From: Daphnia pulex
Taxonomy: Eukaryota > Arthropoda > Branchiopoda > Diplostraca > Daphniidae
Direction of reading: 5' to 3'
Length of the DNA stretch: 64,000 bases
NCBI RefSeq assembly: GCF_021134715.1
Contig: NC_060026.1
Coordinates: 10,779,001 to 10,843,000, forward strand
In this document: piece after piece, positions 33,789 to 45,206 of the stretch
Layout of the letters: every line of letters starts with the position of its first letter
How positions within the stretch are numbered: the stretch's first letter is position 1
Notes under the pieces: generated by a model
The model's database searches: none
What the model was told of the DNA's origin: nothing
Seen by the model: only the letters and a program-made list of their open reading frames with translations
Program-made: the position numbers and the translations under genes

Positions 33789-33861
33789 TGATCTCGACGT
33801 GATTTGAACACGGAACCCTTCTGATCTGGAGTCAGGCGCGCTACCGTTGCGCCACGAAATC
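33789..33861 (-). tRNA. tRNA-Trp-CCA: tRNA-Trp(CCA), 73-nt variant
   Basis: Same form as 30786. Confidence 0.75.
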
Positions 33862-34143
33862 TTGATTCTCGCTGTAATTACTATCGTTATATTTTTGGAA
33901 CTACGGTGTCTTTTATAAAGGAATAGATTCTGATGGTAAGATTGATTATCACACGAACACATATAGTCTTTTGAAAGAGTCAGTCAGATTAGTCAGGTTA
34001 TTTTTGTATATTTCCTTGGATCTTTTGATCGCCACAAGCCTTGATTTCCGTAATGAAAGCTAACAAGCTTAGGCATGATAGTCGGCTACAATAGATGGGT
34101 TGTCGTCGTGCAATTTGTATCAAGAAGTATACGTGAGGGGCAA

Positions 34144-34214
34144 GTATCGATGGTTCAGTGGTAGAATGCTCGCCTGCCACGCGGGCGGCCCGGGTTCGAT
34201 TCCCGGTCGATACA
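34144..34214 (+). tRNA. tRNA-Gly-GCC: tRNA-Gly(GCC) with compensatory U2-A71 pair
   Basis: U2 is matched by A71 (TCGATAC), restoring a Watson-Crick pair; other U2 copies keep G71. Otherwise reference, with TTTT. Confidence 0.95.
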
Positions 34215-34790
34215 TTTTAATCACCATTGCCCAAGACAGATTGGTAGAATCTACTCTATTGAGTTTAGTTTGCTGATATTCTTGCGCAGTACGTATAAGG
34301 ACGGTACTTAGTGGTTAGTGGTGGTTGAAGCAATCTCTTTAAGCGGACTCTTTTTTGTTTGCCAGATTGGTTTAGATTACTTAATCTTCCTTTGATCATA
34401 CCAATTGGCGAATAAACCATTTGTAGGACAGAGAGGTACAAGTTATATCCATCGCCAGACTCTGTGTTTGTATCGTGGAAACCCAAGATAGTTATCGGTT
34501 CAAACTCGTCGTGTTCCAACTGCTGTGGTAATCGACATTCAGACGCAAATGTTCCCCCTTTTGTAAACTCACTTGGTTCTATGCTCTCCCATTCCAAAAA
34601 CTGTAGTCCCGTGTAGATCTAAAGTCACATTTTGATAAAAAGAAAAAAAAACAGCTGACTAAGATTCAAATTGAATTAGGATACATGTGTGTTGAGATAA
34701 CAAGATATAGAAACAATGGTGAATAATGTTATTTGAACGTTGTATCCGTTTAAAGAGCCTAAACATACCTTCACAAGAAATATATTTGCT

Positions 34791-34862
34791 TGATCTCGAC
34801 GTGATTTGAACACGCAACCTCCTGATCTGGAGTCAAGCGCGCTACCGTTGTGCCACAAAATC
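34791..34862 (-). tRNA. tRNA-Trp-CCA: tRNA-Trp(CCA), weakened
   Basis: Three changes: U6 (wobble), A12 opposite C23 (D-stem mismatch, A box affected) and U28 (wobble). Confidence 0.78.
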
Positions 34863-35144
34863 TTGATTTTCGATGTTATTACTATCGTTATATTTTGGGA
34901 ACTACGGTGTCTTTTATAAAGGAATAGATTCTGATGGTAAGATTGATTATCACACGAACACATTTAGTCTTTTGAAAGAGTCAGTCAGATTAGTCAGGTT
35001 ATTTTTTTATATTTCCTTGGATCTTTTGATCGCCACAAGCCTTGATTTCCGTAATGAAAGCTAACAAGCTTAGGCATGATAGTCGGCTACAATAGATGGG
35101 TTGTCGTCGTGCAATTTGTATCAAGAAGTATACGTGAGGGACAA

Positions 35145-35215
35145 GCATCGATGGTTCAGTGGTAGAATGCTCGCCTGCCACGCGGGCGGCCCGGGATCGA
35201 TTCCCGGTCGATGCA
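35145..35215 (+). tRNA. tRNA-Gly-GCC: tRNA-Gly(GCC) lacking U54
   Basis: A replaces U54 (GGGATCGATT), altering the T-loop and B box; otherwise reference. Confidence 0.82.
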
Positions 35216-35783
35216 TTTTAATCACCATTGCCCAAGACAGATTGGTAGAATCTACTCTATTGAGTTTAGTTTGCTGATATTCTTGCGCAGTACGTATAAG
35301 GACGGTAGTTAGTGGTGGTTGAAGCAATCTCTTTAAGCGGACTCTTTTTTGTTTGCCAGATTGGTTTAGATTACTTAATCTTCCTTTGATCATACCAATT
35401 GGTGAATAAACCATTTGTAGGACAGTGAGGTACAAGTTATATCCATCGCCAGACTCTGTGTTTGTATCGTGGAAACCCAAGATAGTTATCAGTTCAAACT
35501 CGTCGTGTTCCAACTGCTGTGGTAATCGACATTCAGACGCAAATGTTCCCCCTTTTGTAAACTCACTTGGTTCTATGCTCTCCCATTCCAAAAACTGTAG
35601 TCCCGTGTAGATCTAAAGTCACATTTTGATATAAAGAAAAAATACAGCTGACTTAGATTCAAATTGAATCAGGATACATGTGTGTTGAGATAACAAGATA
35701 TAGAAACAATGGTGATTAATGTTATTTGAACGTTGAATCCGTTTTAAAAGCCTAAACATACCTTCACAAGAAATATTTTTGCT

Positions 35784-35855
35784 TGATCTCAACGTGATTT
35801 GAACCCGCAACCTCCTGATCTGGAGTCAGGCGCGCTACCGTTGCGCCACGAAATC
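35784..35855 (-). tRNA. tRNA-Trp-CCA: tRNA-Trp(CCA) variant
   Basis: Same G52 plus U66 combination as 8399, 27 kb away. Confidence 0.9.
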
Positions 35856-36137
35856 TTGATTTTTGATGTAATTACTATCGTTATATTTTGAAAACTACGG
35901 TGTCTTTTATAAAGGAATAGATTCTGATGGTAAGATTGATTATCACACGAACACATTTAGTCTTTTGAAAGAGTCAGTCAGATTAGTCAGGTTATGTTTT
36001 TATATTTCTTTGGATCTTTTGATCGCCACAAGCCTTGATTTCCGTAATGAAAGCTAACAAGCTTAGGCATGATAGTCGGCTACAATAGATGGGTTGTCGT
36101 CGCGCAATTTGTATCAAGAAGTATACGTGAGGGGCAA

Positions 36138-36208
36138 GCATCGATGGTTCAGTGGTAGAATGCTCGCCTGCCACACGGGCGGCCTGGGTTCGGTTCCCGG
36201 TCGATGCA
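36138..36208 (+). tRNA. tRNA-Gly-GCC: tRNA-Gly(GCC), probably inactive
   Basis: A39 (anticodon-stem mismatch), U50 (wobble) and G58 in place of invariant A58 (B box GGTTCGGTTCC). Confidence 0.72.
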
Positions 36209-36785
36209 TTTTAATCATCGTTGCCCAAGACAGATTTGTAGAATCTACTCTGTTGAGTTTAGTTTGCTGATATTCTTGCGCAGTACGTATAAGGACGGTA
36301 CTTAGTGGTTAGTGGTGGTTGAAGCAATCTCTTTAAGCGGACTCTTGTTTGTTTGCCAGATTGGTTTAGATTACTTAATCTTCCTTTGATCATACCAACT
36401 GGCGAATAAACCATTTGTAGGACAGAGAGGTACAAGTTATATCCATCGCCAGACTCTGTGTTTGTATCGTGGAAACCCAAGATAGTTATCGGTTCAAACT
36501 CGTCGTGTTCCAACTGCTGTGGTAATCGACATTCAGACGCAAATGTTCCCCCTTTTGTAAACTCACTTGGTTCTATGCTCTCCCATTCCAAAAACTGTAG
36601 TCCCGTGTAGATCTAAAGTCACATTTTGATAAAAAGAAAAAAAAAACAGCTGACTAAGATTCAAATTGAATTAGGATACATGTGTGTTGAGATAACAAGA
36701 TATAGAAACAATGGTGATTAATGTTATTTGAACGTTGTATCCGTTTTAAAAGCCTAAACATACCTTCACAAGAAATATTTTTGCT

Positions 36786-36857
36786 TGATCTCGACGTGAT
36801 TTGAACACACAACCTTCTGATCTGGAGTCAGGCGCGCTACCGTTGCGCCACGAAATC
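36786..36857 (-). tRNA. tRNA-Trp-CCA: tRNA-Trp(CCA) variant
   Basis: A43 opposite C27, and U50 in the T-stem. Confidence 0.85.
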
Positions 36858-37140
36858 TTGATTTTTATAAGTAATTACTATCGTTATATTTTGGGAACTA
36901 CGGTGTCTTTTATAAAGGAATAGATTCTGATGGTAAGATTGATTATCACACGAACACATTTAGTCTTCTGAAAGAGTCAGTCAGATTAGTCAGGTTATGT
37001 TTTTATATTTCTTTGGATCTTTTGATCGCCACAAGCCTTGATTTCCGTAATGAAAGCTTACAAGCTTAGGCATGATAGTCGGCTACAATAGATGGGTTGT
37101 TGTCGTGCAATTTGTATCAAGAAGTATACGTGAGGGGAAA

Positions 37141-37211
37141 GCATCGATGGTTCAGTGGTAGAATGCTCGCCTGCCACGCGGGCGGCCCGTGTTCGATTCC
37201 CGGTCGATGCA
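37141..37211 (+). tRNA. tRNA-Gly-GCC: tRNA-Gly(GCC), U52 variant
   Basis: U52 replaces G52 (CCGTG), a T-stem mismatch in the B box. Shared with 39142, offset 2,001 bp. Confidence 0.85.
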
Positions 37212-37786
37212 TTTTAATTACCATTGCCCAAGACAGATTGGTAGAATCTACTCAATTGAGTTTAGTTTGCTGATATTCTTGCGCAGTACGTATAAGGACG
37301 GTACTTAGTGGTTAGTGGTGGTTGAAGCAATCTCTTTAAGCGGACTCTTTTTTGTTTGCCAGATTGGTTTAGATTACTTAATCTTCCTTTGATCATACCA
37401 ATTGGCGAATAAACCATTTGTAGGACAGAGAGGTACAAGTTATATCCATCGCCAGACTCTGTGTTTGTATCGTGGAAACCCAAGATAGTTATCGGTTCAA
37501 ACTCGTCATGTTCCAACTGCTGTGGTAATCGACATTCAGACGCAAATGTTCCTTCTTTTGTAAACTCACTTGGTTCTATGCTCTCCCATTCCAAAAACTG
37601 TAGTCCCGTGTAGATCTAAAGTCACATTTTGATAAAAAGAAAAAAAGCAGCTGACTACAATTCAAATTGAATTAGGATACATGTGTGTTGAGATAACAAG
37701 ATATTGAACTAATGGTGATCAATGTTAATTGAATGTTGTATCTGTTCTATAAGCCCAAACATACCTTCACAAGAAATATTTTTGCT

Positions 37787-37858
37787 TGATCTCGACGTGA
37801 TTTGAACACGCAACCTCCTGATCTGGAGTCAGGCGCGCTACCGTTGCGCCACGAAATC
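37787..37858 (-). tRNA. tRNA-Trp-CCA: tRNA-Trp(CCA)
   Basis: Matches the reference; CTATAAG trailer type. Confidence 0.97.
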
Positions 37859-38140
37859 TTGATTTTCGATGTAATTACTATCGTTATATTTTGGGAACTA
37901 CGGTGTCTTTTATAAAGGAATAGATTCTGATGGTAAGATTGATTATCACACGAACACATTTAGTCTTTTGAAAGAGTCAGTCAGATTAGTCAGGTTATTT
38001 TTTTATATTTCTTTGGATCTTTTGATCGCCACAAGCCTTGATTTCCGTAATGAAAGCTAAGAAGCTTAGGCATGATAGTCGGCTACAATAGATGGGTTGT
38101 CGTCGTGCATTTTGTATCAAGAAGTATACGTGAGGGGCAA

Positions 38141-38211
38141 GCATCGATGGTTCAGTGGTAGAATGCTCGCCTGCCACGCGGATGGCCCGGGTTCGATTCC
38201 CGGTCGATGCA
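38141..38211 (+). tRNA. tRNA-Gly-GCC: tRNA-Gly(GCC) variant
   Basis: A43 opposite C27 and U44 (GCGGATGG). Confidence 0.87.
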
Positions 38212-38787
38212 TTTTAATCACCATTGCCCAAGACAGATTGGTAGAATCTACTCTATTGAGTTTAGTTTGCTGATATTCTTGCGCAGTACGTATAAGGACG
38301 GTACTTAGTGGTTAGTGGTGGTTGAAGCAATCTCTTTAAGCGGACTCTTTTTGTTTGCCAGATTGGTTTAGATTACTTAATCTTCCTTTGATCATACCAA
38401 TTGGTGAATAAACCATTTGTAGGACAGAGAGGTACAAATTATATCCATCGCCAGACTCTGTGTTTGTATCGTGGAAACCCAAGATAGTTATCGGTTCAAA
38501 CTCGTCGTGTTCCAACTGCTGTGGTAATCGACATTCAGACGCAAATGTTCCCCCCTTTGTAAACTCACTTGGTTCTATGCTCTCCCATTCCAAAAACTGT
38601 AGTCCCGTGTAGATCTAAAGTCACATTTTGATAAAAAGAAAAAAAAAACAGCTGGCTAAGATTCAAATTGAATTAGGATACATGTGTGTTGAGATAAAAA
38701 GATATAGAAATAATGGTGATTAATGTTATTTGAACGTTGAATCCGTTTTAAAAGCCTAAACATACCTTCACAAGAAATATTTTTGCT

Positions 38788-38859
38788 TGATCTCGACGTG
38801 ATTTGAACACGCAACCTCCTGATCTGGAGTCAGACGCGCTACCGTTGCGCCACGAAATC
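38788..38859 (-). tRNA. tRNA-Trp-CCA: tRNA-Trp(CCA)
   Basis: U27 leaves a U27-G43 wobble; otherwise reference. Confidence 0.94.
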
Positions 38860-39141
38860 TTGATTTTCGATGTAATTACTATCGTTATATTTTGGGAACT
38901 ACGGTGTCTTTTATAAAGGAATAGATTCTGATGGTAAGATTGATTATCACACGAACACATTTAGTCTTTTGAAAGAGTCAGTCAGATTAGTCAGGTTATG
39001 TTTTTATATTTCTTTGGATCTTTTGATCGCCACAAGCCTTGATTTCCGTAATGAAAGCTTACAAGCTTAGGCATGATAGTCGGCTACAATAGATGGGTTG
39101 TCGTCGTGCAATTTGTATCAAGAAGTATACGTGAGGGGAAA

Positions 39142-39212
39142 GCATCGATGGTTCAGTGGTAGAATGCTCGCCTGCCACGCGGGCGGCCCGTGTTCGATTC
39201 CCGGTCGATGCA
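39142..39212 (+). tRNA. tRNA-Gly-GCC: tRNA-Gly(GCC), U52 variant
   Basis: Same change as 37141. Confidence 0.85.
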
Positions 39213-39787
39213 TTTTAATCACCATTGCCCAAGACAGATTGGTAGAATCTACTTTATTGAGTTTAGTTTGCTGATATTCTTGCGCAGTACGTATAAGGAC
39301 GGTACTTAGTGGTTAGTGGTGGTTGAAGCAATCTCTTTAAGCGGACTCTTTTTTGTTTGCCAGATTGGTTTAGATTACTTAATCTTCCTTTGATCATACC
39401 AATTGGCGAATAAACCATTTGTAGGACAGAGAGGTACAAGTTATATCCATCGCCAGACTCTGTGTTTGTATCGTGGAAACCCAAGATAGTTATCGGTTCA
39501 AACTCGTCGTGTTCCAACTGCTGTGGTAATCGACATTCAGACGCAAATGTTCCTTCTTTTGTAAACTCACTTGGTTCTATGCTCTCCCATTCCAAAAACT
39601 GTAGTCCCGTGTAGATCTAAAGTCACATTTTGATAAAAAGAAAAAAAGCAGCTGACTACAATTCAAATTGAATTAGGATACATGTGTGTTGAGATAACAA
39701 GATATTGAACTAATGGTGATTAACGTTAATTGAATGTTGTATCTGTTCTATAAGCCCAAACATACCTTCACAAGAAATATTTTTGCT

Positions 39788-39859
39788 TGATCTCGACGTG
39801 ATTTGAACACGCAACCTCCTGATCTGGAGTCAGGCGCGCTACCGTTGCGCCACGAAATC
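39788..39859 (-). tRNA. tRNA-Trp-CCA: tRNA-Trp(CCA)
   Basis: Matches the reference. It is the duplicate partner (4,994 bp away) of the CUA-anticodon copy at 44782 and shows the ancestral CCA. Confidence 0.97.
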
Positions 39860-40141
39860 TTGATTTTCGATGTAATTACTATCGTTATATTTTGGGAACT
39901 ACGGTGTCTTTTATAAAGGAATAGATTCTGATGGTAAGATTGATTATCACACGAACACATTTAGTCTTTTGAAAGAGTCAGTCAGATTAGTCAGGTTATT
40001 TTTTTATATTTCTTTGGATCTTTTGATCGCCACAAGCCTTGATTTCCGTAATGAAAGCTAAGAAGCTTAGGCATGATAGTCGGCTACAATAGATGGGTTG
40101 TCGTCGTGCATTTTGTATCAAGAAGTATACGTGAGGGGCAA

Positions 40142-40212
40142 GCATCGATGGTTCAGTGGTAGAATGCTCGCCTGCCACGCGGGTGGCCCGGGTTCGATTC
40201 CCGGTCGATGCA
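40142..40212 (+). tRNA. tRNA-Gly-GCC: tRNA-Gly(GCC)
   Basis: U44 in the variable loop; otherwise reference. Confidence 0.96.
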
Positions 40213-40787
40213 TTTTAATCACCATTGCCCAAGACAGATTGGTAGAATCTACTCTATTGAGTTTAGTTTGCTGATATTCTTGCGCAGTACGTATAAGGAC
40301 GGTACTTAGTGGTTAGTGGTGGTTGAAGCAATCTCTTTAAGCGGACTCTTTTTGTTTGCCAGATTGGTTTAGATTACTTAATCTTCCTTTGATCATACCA
40401 ATTGGTGAATAAACCATTTGTAGGACAGAGAGGTACAAATTATATCCATCGCCAGACTCTGTGTTTGTATCGTGGAAACCCAAGATAGTTATCGGTTCAA
40501 ACTCGTCGTGTTCCAACTGCTGTGGTAATCGACATTCAGACGCAAATGTTCCCCCCTTTGTAAACTCACTTGGTTCTATGCTCTCCCATTCCAAAAACTG
40601 TAGTCCCGTGTAGATCTAAAGTCACATTTTGATAAAAAGAAAAAAAAACAGCTGGCTAAGATTCAAATTGAATTAGGATACATGTGTGTTGAGATAAAAA
40701 GATATAGAAACAATGGTGATTAATGTTATTTGAACGTTGAATCCGTTTTAAAAGCCTAAACATACCTTCACAAGAAATATTTTTGCT

Positions 40788-40859
40788 TGATCTCGACGTG
40801 ATTTGAACACGCAACCACCTGATCTGGAGTCTGGCGCACTACCGTTGCGCCACGAAATC
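40788..40859 (-). tRNA. tRNA-Trp-CCA: tRNA-Trp(CCA) with anticodon-stem mismatch
   Basis: A29 opposite A41, U23 (D-stem wobble) and U44. Same haplotype at 45782. Confidence 0.83.
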
Positions 40860-41141
40860 TTGATTTTCAATGTAATTACTATCGTTATATTTTGGGAACT
40901 ACGGTGTCTTTTATAAAGGAATAGATTCTGATGGTAAGATTGATTATCACACGAACACATTTAGTCTTTTGAAAGAGTCAGTCAGATTAGTCAGGTTATT
41001 TTTTTATATTTCTTTGGATCTTTTGATCGCCACAAGCCTTGATTTCCGTAATGAAAGCTAAGAAGCTTAGGCATGATAGTCGGCTACAATAGATGGGTTG
41101 TCGTCGTGCATTCTGTATCAAGAAGTATACGTGAGGGGCAA

Positions 41142-41212
41142 GCATCGATGGTTCAGTGGTAGAATGCTCGCCTGCCACGCGGGCGGCCCGGGTTCGATTC
41201 CCGGTCGATGCA
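41142..41212 (+). tRNA. tRNA-Gly-GCC: tRNA-Gly(GCC)
   Basis: Matches the reference, with TTTT. Confidence 0.98.
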
Positions 41213-41787
41213 TTTTAATCACCATTGCCCAAGACAGATTGGTAGAATCTACTCTATTGAGTTTAGTTTGCTGATATTCTTGCGCAGTACGTATAAGGAC
41301 GGTACTTAGTGGTTAGTGGTGGTTGAAGCAATCTCTTTAAGCGGACTCTTTTTGTTTGCCAGATTGGTTTAGATTACTTAATCTTCCTTTGATCATACCA
41401 ATTGGTGAATAAACCATTTGTAGGACAGAGAGGTACAAATTATATCCATCGCCAGACTCTGTGTTTGTATCGTGGAAACCCAAGATAGTTATCGGTTCAA
41501 ACTCGTCGTGTTCCAACTGCTGTGGTAATCGACATTCAGACGCAAATGTTCCCCCCTTTGTAAACTCACTTGGTTCTATGCTCTCCCATTCCAAAAACTG
41601 TAGTCCCGTGTAGATCTAAAGTCACATTTTGATAAAAAGAAAAAAAAACAGCTGGCTAAGATTCAAATTGAATTAGGATACATGTGTGTTGAGATAAAAA
41701 GATATAGAAACAATGGTGATTAATGTTATTTGAACGTTGAATCCGTTTTAAAAGCCTAAACATACCTTCACAAGAAATATTTTTGCT

Positions 41788-41859
41788 TGATCCCGACGTG
41801 ATTTGAACACGCAACCTCCTGATCTGGAGTCTGGCGCACTACCGTTGCGCCAAGAAATC
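41788..41859 (-). tRNA. tRNA-Trp-CCA: tRNA-Trp(CCA), weakened
   Basis: U7 opposite C66, G68 (wobble), U23 and A29 opposite A41. Confidence 0.75.
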
Positions 41860-42141
41860 TTGATTTTCAATGTTATTACTATCGTTATATTTTGGGAACT
41901 ACGGTGTCTTTTATAAAGGAATAGATTCTGATGGTAAGATTGATTATCACACGAACACATTTAGTCTTTTGAAAGAGTCAGTCAGATTAGTCAGGTTATT
42001 TTTTTATATTTCTTTGGATCTTTTGATCGCCACAAGCCTTGATTTCCGTAATGAAAGCTAAGAAGCTTAGGCATGATAGTCGGCTACAATAGATGGGTTG
42101 TCGTCGTGCATTTTGTATCAAGAAGTATACGTGAGGGGCAA

Positions 42142-42212
42142 GCATCGATGGTTCAGTGGTAGAATGCTCGCCTGCCACGCGGGCGGCCCGGGTTCGATTC
42201 CCGGTCGATGCA
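42142..42212 (+). tRNA. tRNA-Gly-GCC: tRNA-Gly(GCC)
   Basis: Matches the reference, with TTTT. Confidence 0.98.
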
Positions 42213-42779
42213 TTTTAATCACCATTGCCCAAGACAGATTGGTAGAATCTACTCTATTGAGTTTAGTTTGCTGATATTCTTGCGCAGTACGTATAAGGAC
42301 GGTACTTAGTGGTTAGTGGTGGTTGAAGCAATCTCTTTAAGCGGACTCTTTTTGTTTGCCAGATTGGTTTAGATTACTTAATCTTCCTTTGATCATACCA
42401 ATTGGTGAATAAACCATTTGTAGGACAGAGAGGTACAAATTATATCCATCGCCAGACTCTGTGTTTGTATCTTGGAAACCCAAGATAGTTATCGGTTGAA
42501 ACTCGTCGTGTTCCAACTGCTGTGGTAATCGACATTCAGACGCAAATGTTCCCCCTTTTGTAAACTCACTTGGTTCTATGCTCTCCCATTCCAAAAACTG
42601 TAGTCCCGTGTAGATCTAAAGTCACATTTTGATAAAAAGAAAAAAAAACAGCTGACTAAGATTCAAATTGAATTAGGATACATGTGTGTTGAGATAAAAA
42701 GATATAGAAACAATGGTGATTAATGTTATTTGATCCGTTTTAAAAGCCTAAACATACCTTCACAAGAAATATTTTTGCT

Positions 42780-42851
42780 TGATCTCGACGTGATTTGAAC
42801 ACGCAACCTCCTGATCTGGAGTCTGGCGCACTACCGTTGAGCCACGAAATC
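42780..42851 (-). tRNA. tRNA-Trp-CCA: tRNA-Trp(CCA), weakened
   Basis: U12 opposite U23 (D-stem mismatch, A box GGCTCAACGG) and A29 opposite A41. Same haplotype at 46774 and 51774. Confidence 0.78.
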
Positions 42852-43133
42852 TTGATTTTCGATGTAATTACTATCGTTATATTTTGGGAACTACGGTGTC
42901 TTTTATAAAGGAATAGATTCTGATGGTAAGATTGATTATCACACGAACACATTTAGTCTTTTGAAAGAGTCAGTCAGATTAGTCAGGTTATTTTTTTATA
43001 TTTCCTTGGATCTTTTGATCGCCACAAGCCTTGATTTCCGTAATGAAAGCTAACAAGCTTAGGCATGATAGTCGGCTACAATAGATGGGTTGTCGTCGTG
43101 CAATTTGTATCAAGAAGTATACGTGAGGGGCAA

Positions 43134-43204
43134 GCATCGATGGTTCAGTGGTAGAATGCTCGCCTGCCACGCGGGCGGCCCGGGTTCGATTCCCGGTCGA
43201 TGCA
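43134..43204 (+). tRNA. tRNA-Gly-GCC: tRNA-Gly(GCC)
   Basis: Matches the reference, with TTTT. Confidence 0.98.
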
Positions 43205-43781
43205 TTTTAATCACCACTGCCCAAGACAGATTGGTAGAATCTACTCTATTGAGTTTAGTTTGCTGATATTCTTGCGCAGTACGTATAAGGACGGTACTTA
43301 GTGGTTAGTGGTGGTTGAAGCAATCTCTTTAAGCGGACTCTTTTTTGTTTGCCAGATTGGTTTAGATTACTTAATCTTCCTTTGATCATACCAATTTGCG
43401 AATAAACCATTTGTAGGACAGAGAGGTACAAGTTATATCCATCGCCAGACTCTGTGTTTGTATCGTGGAAACCCAAGATAGTTATCGGTTCAAACTCGTC
43501 GTGTTCCAACTGCTGTGGTAATCGACATTCAGACGCAAATGTTCCCCCTTTTGTAAACTCACTTGGTTCTATGCTCTCCCATTCCAAAAACTGTAGTCCC
43601 GTGTAGATCTAAAGTCACATTTTGATAAAAAGAAAAAAAAGCAGCTGACTACAATTCAAATTGAATTAGGATACATGTGTGTTGAGATAACAAGATATTG
43701 AACCAATGGTGATTAATGTTATTTGAACGTTGTATCTGTTCTATAAGCCCAAACATACCTTCACAAAAAATTTTTTTTGAT

Positions 43782-43853
43782 TGATCTCGACGTGATTTGA
43801 ACACGCAACCTCCTGATCTGGAGTCAGGCGCTCTACCGTTGCGCCACGAAATC
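43782..43853 (-). tRNA. tRNA-Trp-CCA: tRNA-Trp(CCA) with new proximal terminator
   Basis: A23 opposite G12 in the D-stem. A minus-strand T6 (43765-43770) lies 12 bases past the gene, and the 5' part of the trailer is altered (GATTGATC on the plus strand). Confidence 0.83.
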
Positions 43854-44135
43854 TTGATTTTCAATGTAATTACTATCGGTATATTTTGGGAACTACGGTG
43901 TCTTTTATAAAGGAATAGATTCTGATGGTAAGATTGATTATCACACGAACACATTTAGTCTTTTGAAAGAGTCAGTCAGATTAGTCAGGTTATTTTTTTA
44001 TATTTCTTTGGATCTTTTGATCGCCACAAGCCTTGATTTCCGTAATGAAAGCTAACAAGCTTAGGCATGATAGTCGGCTACAATAGATGGGTTGTCGTCG
44101 TGCAATTTGTATCAAGAAGTATACGTGAGGGGCAA

Positions 44136-44206
44136 GCATCGATGGTTCAGTGGTAGAATGCTCGCCTGCCACGTGGGCGGCCTGGGTTCGATTCCCGGTC
44201 GATGCA
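44136..44206 (+). tRNA. tRNA-Gly-GCC: tRNA-Gly(GCC)
   Basis: U40 and U50, both leaving wobble pairs. Confidence 0.93.
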
Positions 44207-44781
44207 TTTTAATCACCATTGCCCAAGACAGATTGGTAGAATCTACTCTATTGAGTTTAGTTTGCTGATATTCTTGCGCAGTACGTATAAGGACGGTACT
44301 TAGTGGTTAGTGGTGGTTGAAGCAATCTCTTTAAGCGGACTCTTTTTTGTTTGCCAGATTGGTTTAGATTACTTAATCTTCCTTTGATCATACCAATTGG
44401 CGAATAAACCATTTGTAGGACAGAGAGGTACAAGTTATATCCATCGCCAGACTCTGTGTTTGTATCGTGGAAACCCAAGATAGTTATCGGTTCAAACTCG
44501 TCGTGTTCCAACTGCTGTGGTAATCGACATTCAGACGCAAATGTTCCTTCTTTTGTAAACTCACTTGGTTCTATGCTCTCCCATTCCAAAAACTGTAGTC
44601 CCGTGTAGATCTAAAGTCACATTTTGATAAAAAGAAAAAAAGCAGCTGACTACAATTCAAATTGAATTAGGATACATGTGTGTTGAGATAACAAGATATT
44701 GAACTAATGGTGATTAACGTTAATTGAATGTTGTATCTGTTCTATAAGCCCAAACATACCTTCACAAGAAATATTTTTGCT

Positions 44782-44853
44782 TGATCTCGACGTGATTTGA
44801 ACACGCAACCTCCTGATCTAGAGTCAGGCGCGCTACCGTTGCGCCACGAAATC
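44782..44853 (-). tRNA. tRNA-Trp body with CUA anticodon: predicted amber (UAG) suppressor
   Basis: One base differs from the reference Trp: C35 is U, so loop CTCCAGA becomes CTCTAGA and the anticodon becomes CUA, complementary to the UAG stop codon. Every stem, the A and B boxes, A73 and the upstream TATAA are intact. The trailer is the CTATAAG type that lacks the nearby T4. The identical CCA-to-CUA change made the C. elegans sup-5/sup-7 and E. coli Su7 suppressors, so function is plausible if the gene is expressed. Its duplicate partner at 39788 has CCA, so the change is recent. A sequencing or assembly error is the main alternative. Confidence 0.93.
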
Positions 44854-45135
44854 TTGATTTTCGATGTAATTACTATCGTTATATTTTGGGAACTACGGTG
44901 TCTTTTATAAAGGAATAGATTCTGATGGTAAGATTGATTATCACACGAACACATTTAGTCTTTTGAAAGAGTCAGTCAGATTAGTCAGGTTATTTTTTTA
45001 TATTTCTTTGGATCTTTTGATCGCCACAAGCCTTGATTTCCGTAATGAAAGCTAAGAAGCTTAGGCATGATAGTCGGCTACAATAGATGGGTTGTCGTCG
45101 TGCATTTTGTATCAAGAAGTATACGTGAGGGGCAA

Positions 45136-45206
45136 GCATCGATGGTTCAGTGGTAGAATGCTCGCCTGCCACGCGGGTGGCCCGGGTTCGATTCCCGGTC
45201 GATGCA
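45136..45206 (+). tRNA. tRNA-Gly-GCC: tRNA-Gly(GCC)
   Basis: U44 variant like its partner at 40142. Confidence 0.96.
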
